Assembly: GCA_035765635.1 (NCBI GenBank)
Contig: DASTWZ010000021.1
Location: 1 to 64,000 of the forward strand
Direction: 5' to 3'
From: EW11 sp035765635
GTDB lineage: Bacteria; Verrucomicrobiota; Verrucomicrobiia; Opitutales; Opitutaceae
DNA length: 64,000 nt
The notes below the pieces were generated by a model. The model ran no database searches. It was not told the DNA's origin and was given only the letters and a program-made list of their open reading frames with translations. Shown piece by piece: positions 58,041 to 64,000 of the stretch. Positions within the stretch are counted from its first letter, which is position 1; the number at the start of each line of letters is the position of its first letter. The position numbers were made by a program, and so were the translations under genes.

Positions 58041-59438
58041 ATGAGCACCGCGCACCCCACCCCGCAGAATTCCCTCTCGCGCCGCCAATTCGTCTCGCGC
58101 GTCGCAATCGGCACGGCCGCCTTGGCGTGGCCGTTAATTGTTCCCTCGCGGTTGCGCGGCGCGGCCGCACCCAGCAATCGCCTGCGGCTTGGCCAGATTG
58201 GTTGCGGTCGGATTGCGCGGGTCCACGACATGCCCGCGATCATCAAAGCCAACCTCGGCGACTACGTCGCGGTCTGCGATCTCGACGGAAAACGCGTCCA
58301 GGACGCGCTGGCTCTGCTCAAGGAATTGACGGCCTCGCAGTCCTCACCCGCTCCGGACGCGCGCGGCTATCGTGACTACCGCGAACTCCTCGCCCGACCT
58401 GACATCGATGCTGTCGTGATCAGTACGCCCGATCACTGGCACGCCGAGCTCGCAGTGGCGGCGATTCTCGCGGGAAAAGACGTGTACCTGCAGAAGCCGA
58501 TGACAATGACCTTTGCGGAAAGCGTCATCCTCCGCGATGTCGTCGCGAAGAGCGGGCGCGTCTTTCAGCTCGGAAGTCAGCAACGCTCCACCGAGCAATT
58601 TCGCCTCGCTTGCGAGCTCGTGCGCAGCGGGAGAGTCGGTCGACTGCAGCGCGTCGAGATCGGCTTGCCCGTCGATCCGACTGCTCCCGATCAGCCCGAG
58701 CAGCCTGTGCCGAAGCAGTTCGACTACGAGCGATGGCTCGGCCCGACGGCCGACGTTTATTATACGGAACAACGCGTGCATCCCCAAAACGACTACAGCC
58801 GGCCCGGATGGCTGCGAAACGACGCCTATTGCCTCGGCATGATCACGGGTTGGGGAGCGCATCACTTCGATATCGCCCACTGGGGCATGGACGTGGAGAT
58901 GAGCGGTCCGCTCAAAATCGAGGGCACCGCGGAATTTCCCAAGAACAAGATCTGGAATGTGCACGGCGCCTATCGCGTGGAGTTGACCTACCCTCGCGAC
59001 ATCAGGCTCACCGTCTCGGACAAATTCGAGAACGGGATAAAATTCATCGGCGATGAAGGCTGGATCTTCGTCTCCCGGGGCGAGGCCAAATCCACTCCCA
59101 GCGATCCCAGTCCTGCCGTGGCCTCGAAGAAACTCGACGCAAGCGATGCCCGACTCCTCGATCCCGCCGGACTCACGGTGCAGCTTCCTCGAAGCGCCGA
59201 GCACCACTTGAATTTCCTGCAGTGCGTCCGCTCAAATCAGACGCCGATGTCCCCCGCCCCCATCGCCCAACGCAGCAACGCCGCGTGCATCGTGAGCTGG
59301 ATCGCGATGAAGCTACAGCGCCCCTTGCGCTGGGATCCCGTGGCCGAGCGTTTTGAAAACGATGATGAGGCAAACCGCATGCTCACCCGACCCGAGCGAG
59401 CACCCTACGGCGCGCACCATCTGCTTCAGAAAACCTGA
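58041..59438 (+). CDS. Tat-exported Gfo/Idh/MocA family oxidoreductase
   Basis: The 465-residue protein has a twin-arginine signal (S13RRQFVSRVAIGTAALAWPL) and a Rossmann fold with GQIGCGRIARVHD at 51-63. The DAVVISTPDHWHAELAVAAI block and YLQKPMTMTFAES carry the family's Lys-Pro motif, and the C-terminal half has DNDY-like segments (CLGMITGWGAHHFDIAHWGM). Secreted Gfo/Idh proteins are abundant in PVC bacteria and bind NAD as a tight cofactor to interconvert sugars or their 3-keto forms. It could act with DUF1080 proteins; this is inference. It is monocistronic. Confidence 0.93.
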   Translation: MSTAHPTPQNSLSRRQFVSRVAIGTAALAWPLIVPSRLRGAAAPSNRLRLGQIGCGRIARVHDMPAIIKANLGDYVAVCDLDGKRVQDALALLKELTASQSSPAPDARGYRDYRELLARPDIDAVVISTPDHWHAELAVAAILAGKDVYLQKPMTMTFAESVILRDVVAKSGRVFQLGSQQRSTEQFRLACELVRSGRVGRLQRVEIGLPVDPTAPDQPEQPVPKQFDYERWLGPTADVYYTEQRVHPQNDYSRPGWLRNDAYCLGMITGWGAHHFDIAHWGMDVEMSGPLKIEGTAEFPKNKIWNVHGAYRVELTYPRDIRLTVSDKFENGIKFIGDEGWIFVSRGEAKSTPSDPSPAVASKKLDASDARLLDPAGLTVQLPRSAEHHLNFLQCVRSNQTPMSPAPIAQRSNAACIVSWIAMKLQRPLRWDPVAERFENDDEANRMLTRPERAPYGAHHLLQKT

Positions 59439-59557
59439 CCTGCCCGCCGCGCCAGCCGAATACTCGTAAATTTCAACCGGAGTCAGACCAGCTTATAAAC
59501 TGGCCTGTCGCCTTCGCGGCGGTGGGACTCCACTCTGTCCGCTCCTTTCGCGAAATC

Positions 59558-60454
59558 ATGAACCTTAAACTTTTGGTTTTGATTTCCAGCTTCTCCGGGG
59601 TGGTTTCCACCTCTCCCGTTTTTGGTGTAGAGTTCAACTTCAACGTCGTACAGGGCCAGACCCGCGACAGCAGTTTCCTCGAGTCGAATCCCGGCTTTGG
59701 CGAGGTTTCGGGTTCGACGGGCACATCGCAGGCACACTCCAGCGCTTATCTCAATCTTCAGCCTGGCGCGCTCATCCAAGCTGCCAGCCTTGGCGCCAGT
59801 CGATCCGATGGCACGGTCGGTTCGATCACCACGTCGAGCACGGCGGGTTACCGCGAGCACCTCATCATCGATGCCGCAGGACTCGATGGAATGACCGGCG
59901 TGATCAACGCCGACATTGCTATAAATGAAAGACTCTCAGGCAGCGGTGGTGATGGGACCGGCGGCGGCGGCACGACGTTTATCGACCTTCAGCTCGGCGA
60001 CGACACGCGCAGCTTTTCGTATATTGGGTCTTCAAACCACGTGCCCCCGGATCCGTTCGAATTCACTCAGACAAATTCGACGACGAAACTGATCCATCTT
60101 TCCACAACGTTCGTTTTTGGAGATGAGTTTTGGTTAGGCCTTAATAGTGAAACTGAGATTTCCGGCACGGATCTATTTCACGATTTTGACGGGCCCGTAC
60201 ATTACAACGTCTCCAGCAACATCGCTCTATATTGGGCCGGCATTAGTTCTGTCATGTCGCCCGATGGAACCGTGTTGGACGACTTCACTATAACTTCGGA
60301 GACAGGTCACGACTACACGGTTTCTTCAAACCCTGTTGATACCCGGCCCGTCCCGGAGGCTGGTACTGCGAGTGCAATTGCTCTCGGAATCATCGCAACT
60401 GCGATCGCCGTTCGAAAATTACGACGCCCGCGTCTGCAGTCGTCTCTCTCCTGA
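59558..60454 (+). CDS. PEP-CTERM-like exported protein with variant signal
   Basis: The 298-residue protein has a signal peptide (MNLKLLVLISSFSGVVSTSP) and a Ser/Thr/Gly-rich extracellular body (SGSGGDGTGGGGTTFIDLQL). Its tail VPEAGTASAIALGIIATAIA is followed by VRKLRRPR, so it has the order Pro-Glu motif, helix and Arg cluster, but with VPEAG instead of VPEPS. It should still be an exosortase substrate. The domain resembles no family I know. ATG 59558 fits the signal peptide. Confidence 0.85.
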   Translation: MNLKLLVLISSFSGVVSTSPVFGVEFNFNVVQGQTRDSSFLESNPGFGEVSGSTGTSQAHSSAYLNLQPGALIQAASLGASRSDGTVGSITTSSTAGYREHLIIDAAGLDGMTGVINADIAINERLSGSGGDGTGGGGTTFIDLQLGDDTRSFSYIGSSNHVPPDPFEFTQTNSTTKLIHLSTTFVFGDEFWLGLNSETEISGTDLFHDFDGPVHYNVSSNIALYWAGISSVMSPDGTVLDDFTITSETGHDYTVSSNPVDTRPVPEAGTASAIALGIIATAIAVRKLRRPRLQSSLS

Positions 60455-60463
60455 AGATATTCT

Positions 60464-60659
60464 TAGAGCGTCTTCAAAAAACCTATAGCCGCAAAGAGGC
60501 ACAAAAAGAGCAAAGAGGATTTCGAGTTTGCGACGTCGCTCGCAATGGTCGCTCCACAACGCGGTTGGGGTATTGGTTTGTAACTCCAAACCAAAATACC
60601 AGACCGCTCCCGAGCGTCGAATGTCTGAGCCGCGTCGGCCTAACAAAAATCCTCTTTGC
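60464..60659 (+). repeat. MITE-like repeat family A, copy 7 (3' end missing)
   Basis: This forward copy begins AGAGCGTCTTCAAAAAACCT and matches the others through GGCCTAACAAAAATCCTCTT. It then switches to unrelated sequence at 60660, losing the right inverted end. Confidence 0.85.
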
Positions 60660-60760
60660 ACTGCCGTCCTGTTGAATCGCACAATTCCGCGAGGATTTTT
60701 TTGCAAATGGATGCGGGCTCCGAGGCAGGGCGTACCGAGCCGAAGGTGACATCAGACACG

Positions 60761-60845
60761 GTTCCTCGCGAGCCGCAACCGTATCGCCTAACCTCCGAGT
60801 TGAGCTATACGTTAAAGCGGCTCGCGAGGGACCGCTCGCCCTACC
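60761..60845. repeat. Repeat family E, copy 2 (hairpin form)
   Basis: GGTTCCTCGCGAGCCGC and GCGGCTCGCGAGGGACC face each other across about 40 bases. The right arm recurs at 27661. Between 60660 and 60965 nothing else is recognised. Confidence 0.6.
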
Positions 60846-60965
60846 CACTGAGGCTGGCCATGCCTTCATTCTTCATTCTGCATTCTTACTCCTTCCTTAG
60901 CGCGCCGCGAAGGGTTTGACCCCCTTGCCCCGTTCTTGCTTCGCCTTCCGCGAGCGCAGAGCGCT

Positions 60966-61874
60966 TCAGCCGGAAAGTTCTCCAGTCGCGAGCCATTGGG
61001 CGCACTCGGGACCGAGTTCTTCGAGTGCGCGTTTCTCGTACGAGTTCACTTCTTCCGCACTGAGAACATCCCTCCATCGGCCATTCACGCCTTTGTTGAT
61101 GAAAACCTGAGCTCCGGCATCCCAGAACGCTCCGCCCAGTGGCACGCTCTTGGTCGCGTTTCTCTTCATCCAGTCGAACGAACAGTGCTCGACGATCTTG
61201 TCCCAACGGCTCTCGTCGATCTCGATGTCGAGAAAGGCCGCGATGCGTCTCATCTCGCGCGTCATGTCGCGCTTCAGATTCGCGAAGTGAACCAGCGTCA
61301 CGTTCGGTAGCTTGCGGATCGCCCACCAGCTCCGCACGTTTTCCCAGAACGGCCAGAAGGGATGACCGTCGCGGGCGAGCCAGTCCCGGAAGTACTCGCG
61401 AATGTCCGCGGGAGGTTTCTCGATCGGAGGGCCGACGCGGCCCGGGGTGTCGTTCAGCGCGCTGTACCACGTCTCGTTCGCGTTCGCGTGATGGTTGTAC
61501 ATGCTGAAGACCACGTCCCGTCCGTCGCGTCCGAGATAGATATACTTCGCCTTCGGCGAGAAGACGAGGGCGTCAACTGGAAGATGGGTCTTGAGGAATC
61601 GCCGGTGCGTCTGCGCTTCGACCATCGGCAGTTTGACGTCCTTTGGCGGCACGCGCAGGTCGAGCCAGGGCGACATCTCCGCCACCTCGATGTCCGGATC
61701 ACCACCGAACAGCATCTGAGCGATGATCTGTTGCATCCAGGTCGTTCCAGACTTCGCGTACGTGCTGACGATGATGTCGTCATCGCGAAACCGAAAATCA
61801 TTCCAGATGGTCGAATCGAAATGGTGGTTATGAAACTCGCGCGTCTTCCTCGGAAATGCAGGGGTCGTGGTCAT
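60966..61874 (-). CDS. Sulfotransferase (sulfotransferase_1-like)
   Basis: The 302-residue enzyme has the PAPS 5'-phosphosulfate loop YAKSGTTWMQQII near residues 39-51, the 3'-phosphate block YIYLGRDGRDVVFSMYNHHA near 110-129, and the C-terminal NKGVNGRWRDVLSAEEVNSY that matches the GxWK/RD region. These features are closer to the eukaryote-like cytosolic sulfotransferases than to the heparan type. It lacks a signal peptide and so acts in the cytoplasm; the acceptor is unknown. It lies 32 bases after the cytochrome gene on the same strand, so they may be co-transcribed. Confidence 0.93.
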   Translation of the reverse strand: MTTTPAFPRKTREFHNHHFDSTIWNDFRFRDDDIIVSTYAKSGTTWMQQIIAQMLFGGDPDIEVAEMSPWLDLRVPPKDVKLPMVEAQTHRRFLKTHLPVDALVFSPKAKYIYLGRDGRDVVFSMYNHHANANETWYSALNDTPGRVGPPIEKPPADIREYFRDWLARDGHPFWPFWENVRSWWAIRKLPNVTLVHFANLKRDMTREMRRIAAFLDIEIDESRWDKIVEHCSFDWMKRNATKSVPLGGAFWDAGAQVFINKGVNGRWRDVLSAEEVNSYEKRALEELGPECAQWLATGELSG

Positions 61875-61906
61875 GGCAGCGGCAGCGATTCAGCTATGGT
61901 TTCCGA

Positions 61907-62434
61907 TCACGGCGCAGCGTCGGTCGCCGGCAGGCTGCGAAGATAAGCGACGACGGCCTCGGCGTCATCGCGGTTCATGCGATAAGGTGGCATCGGCGGC
62001 AGCGCGGCGGGACGACCATTCGGCCGCTCTCCCGTCATGAGGAAATGAGCCAACTGCTCCTCCGAAAAACCTTCGGGCAACCCGGCCAGAGGCGGCGCGA
62101 ACGTCGCCCACGGCATCTTGACCACCGGCTTAAAGGGAATCTGCGCGCCGGTGAGATGGCGGCCGGCAACAGGTTCCCCACGCTCGTTGTGCGGCGAATG
62201 ACAGTCCGTGCACAGGCCGAGTTGAGTGACGAGATAACGTCCGCGTTCCACGCGCATCGCCGCGACGGGCTGCGCCTGATCGGTTCCTTGTGGGACGTCC
62301 GCGGCAAAAGCCGGCGTGGAAATCGCCAGCAGCACCGCCGAGCAGGCGCAAGCGAAAGCTCGGCAGGACGCTGTTCCAAGAAGGAAAGTACCGGTGGAAA
62401 CACGGTGAAATGGGAGAGATTCAATCGTCTGCAT
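61907..62434 (-). CDS. Small exported cytochrome c protein
   Basis: The 175-residue protein has a signal anchor (FACACSAVLLAISTPAFAAD) and one haem c site CTDCH near residue 75, with a later MPPYRMNRDDAEAVVAYLRS segment supplying the Met ligand and the class I C-terminal helix. It would carry electrons in the periplasm. ATG 62434 is preferred over the frame open to 62683. Its partner is unknown; the downstream gene is a sulfotransferase. Confidence 0.88.
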   Translation of the reverse strand: MQTIESLPFHRVSTGTFLLGTASCRAFACACSAVLLAISTPAFAADVPQGTDQAQPVAAMRVERGRYLVTQLGLCTDCHSPHNERGEPVAGRHLTGAQIPFKPVVKMPWATFAPPLAGLPEGFSEEQLAHFLMTGERPNGRPAALPPMPPYRMNRDDAEAVVAYLRSLPATDAAP

Positions 62435-62821
62435 GATGCCCTTGTTTCTTTGAAAATCCCGGCTGGCGCGGAACGGTTCGCCATGAAGTCTCAAACGGCG
62501 GACCGACTCGAGAAATGGCAGTTCCATGCCCTGACTCATGCGCGCCGAGGGAAAGGGGCTGCCCGCTCTTTTCCTCCTGCACTCCCCGTGACTCATCGCA
62601 GAGGTTAGGCACCGCGAAATGGTAAGGCCTGTGCGGCTGGATTTTTTGCCGTTAGGTGGCGCATCACCATCCTTGCGCAACAATGCGCGCAGGGGATGTC
62701 TGTGCGTGCGTTATTGTGCGGGAATACCGTTTCGCGCGCTTGCGGTTGGCGAGCGTCCGACCCCCCTCATGAATCGCTTTCTCTCCCCCCGGAATCGCGC
62801 TGCGCGTCCTGCTCTTTCGTG
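62435..62821. other. Intergenic region without a gene
   Basis: No gene is supported in this 387-base stretch between divergent genes. It contains GTGACTCATCGC...GTTAGGC at about 62588-62609, matching 39996-40018. The remainder is GC-rich without a recognised repeat or clear promoter. Confidence 0.4.
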
Positions 62822-64000
62822 ATGCGCTACGGCTGCATATCCCACGTCTTCGTCCTCGCGATCACCGCGCTAAGCGTCTTCGGCTTGGCTCGCGCTGATC
62901 AGGGTGCGCTGGCTGGCCACCGCTATCGCGTGATCGTCTCGACCGACATCGGCGGGACGGACTTCGACGACTTTCAATCGCTCGTCCATCTCCTGCTCTA
63001 CGCCGATGTGCTGGACATCGAAGGATTGATTTCCTCGCCCTACGGCGCGGGCCGAAAGGAAGACATTTTCAAAGTTTTGGACCGATACGAAAAAGACTAT
63101 GCAAATCTCCGCACGTATTCGGACCGCTATCCGGCGCCAAACGCGTTGCGTGCGCTAAGCAAGCAGGGCGAAACCGAGACTGCTCCCTACGCGGGAGTGC
63201 GTCGAACCACGGAAGGCTCTGACTGGATTGTACACTGCGCGCGACGCGACGACTCACGTCCACTCTACGTGTTGATTTGGGGCGGCATCGAGGATCTCGC
63301 GCAGGCGCTCCACGATGCGCCGGATATTCTGCCGCGGCTGCGGGTTTATTATATCGGCGGTCCCAATAAAAAATGGAGTCCCGACGCCTATCATTACATC
63401 GCGACCCACTTTCCGAAGCTTTGGATTATTGAATCGAACTCCAGCTACTACGGCTGGTTTGTCGGCGGCGAACAAAACGGCGACTTCGGCGCCGACCGCT
63501 TCGCCGAAGCTCATGCGGCGGGCCGCGGCGCGCTCGGCGAATTTTTTGCGCACGGCATCAGCTTCGAGGGGAAAACGCGTTCATCGCTGAAAATGGGCGA
63601 CACGCCGAGTGTGGCGTGGTTGTTGCGCGGCGAGCCCTCGATGCCTTTTCAGCCAGGCTGGGGCGGCCAATACATCCGGGCCTGGCGGCGTCCGTACGCC
63701 ACCTTCGATCGCCTCACGACGAAAGCCGACGAGATTGAGGAGTGTAGTATTCTCGAACTCGCGTTGCCGATCGGTTCGAGCGTTCCGGCCGGCGCGCATG
63801 CCGAGATGGTCGTCGAAAACCAAACGCTGATCGGCCAACTCGACGGCGCTGGCGCGATCCGTTTTCGGTTCTGCCCGAAAGAAGCCCGCGTTTATCACTA
63901 CGCGTTTCGCGGCAACATCCCCGCGCTCGAGGGCCGCAGTGGCGACATCACCGTGAAGGTGGCCACGATTGAAACGGCGCTCACGCCGGATCCAGAACGT
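62822..64000 (+). CDS. Exported DUF1593 (nucleoside-hydrolase-like) protein, partial
   Basis: The frame is open for 393 codons to the end of the window, so the C-terminus is missing. A signal peptide (VFVLAITALSVFGLARA) precedes the DUF1593 core. The core has STDIGGTDFDDFQSLVHLLL, an Asp cluster like that of inosine-uridine nucleoside hydrolases, then LISSPYGAGRKEDIFKVLDR, a WGGIEDLAQALHDAP helix and ESNSSYYGWFVGGEQNGDFG. The family is common near polysaccharide-degrading genes; its substrate is uncharacterised. It probably continues for another 80 to 100 residues. Confidence 0.9.
   Translation, partial: MRYGCISHVFVLAITALSVFGLARADQGALAGHRYRVIVSTDIGGTDFDDFQSLVHLLLYADVLDIEGLISSPYGAGRKEDIFKVLDRYEKDYANLRTYSDRYPAPNALRALSKQGETETAPYAGVRRTTEGSDWIVHCARRDDSRPLYVLIWGGIEDLAQALHDAPDILPRLRVYYIGGPNKKWSPDAYHYIATHFPKLWIIESNSSYYGWFVGGEQNGDFGADRFAEAHAAGRGALGEFFAHGISFEGKTRSSLKMGDTPSVAWLLRGEPSMPFQPGWGGQYIRAWRRPYATFDRLTTKADEIEECSILELALPIGSSVPAGAHAEMVVENQTLIGQLDGAGAIRFRFCPKEARVYHYAFRGNIPALEGRSGDITVKVATIETALTPDPER

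Noticed and set aside
62619..62822. A 67-residue frame upstream of the DUF1593 gene
   Set aside because: It has no protein-like features and ends where the next gene starts; it is more likely leader sequence.

Overview
The window looks like chromosome from a GC-rich Verrucomicrobiota bacterium, probably Opitutaceae-like. The signs are two exported proteins with PEP-CTERM-type tails (one a textbook VPEPS...RRRFKR), a large Planctomycete/Verrucomicrobium-type haem and dehydrogenase protein, a DUF1080 protein, many secreted plant-polysaccharide enzymes, frequent lack of Shine-Dalgarno sequences, and intergenic spaces packed with palindromic repeats. This placement is inference; there is no rRNA, tRNA or ribosomal protein gene here to confirm it.

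Layout. 1-9.8 kb: DUF1080 protein, DUF456 membrane protein, SDR oxidoreductase, an exported double-VOC protein translationally coupled to a His-rich lipoprotein, type B carboxylesterase, pectinesterase, PEBP-like protein and a polytopic membrane protein. 10-20 kb: periplasmic PQQ sugar dehydrogenase, VOC protein, giant cytochrome/dehydrogenase/discoidin protein, a DUF4142-cupredoxin pair, DUF434 protein, an exported unknown and an alpha/beta hydrolase. 20-32.3 kb: PEP-CTERM protein, a secreted protein with an HExxH motif, GH2 beta-galactosidase-like enzyme, SRPBCC protein, aldo/keto reductase, fatty acid hydroxylase, RRM protein, amidase, and a divergent marR / quinone oxidoreductase-DUF4405 unit. 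32.5-47.8 kb: a pectin and glucuronoxylan degradation region (GH28, GH106, CE15, SGNH esterase, sulfatase, PL1) interrupted by DUF488 and a large multi-PAS histidine kinase. 48-54 kb: a stretch seeded with REP-type hairpins, containing a PQQ beta-propeller protein, MscS channel, DUF5069, DUF2264 and two decayed genes. 54.4-64 kb: YdeI-like protein, a KaiC-like ATPase coupled to a histidine kinase, Tat-exported Gfo/Idh oxidoreductase, a second PEP-CTERM-like protein, a sulfotransferase with an upstream cytochrome c gene, and a DUF1593 protein cut by the window end.

How the genes fit together. Most recognisable products are exported carbohydrate-active enzymes. CE8, GH28 and PL1 would demethylate and cleave homogalacturonan; GH106 and GH2 would take rhamnose and galactose from rhamnogalacturonan side chains; CE15 and other esterases would remove ester links to xylan. 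No SusC/SusD pair, sugar transporter or dedicated regulator is visible, so the enzymes are probably single transcription units dispersed through the genome.

The intergenic DNA holds at least five repeat families: a MITE-like element of about 210-270 bp in seven copies, a nested palindrome built on CACGAA/CACGGAA motifs, two GC-rich palindrome families, and a 60-bp REP hairpin in three full copies and one half copy. Several supply stop codons, false N-terminal extensions or breakpoints for neighbouring genes.
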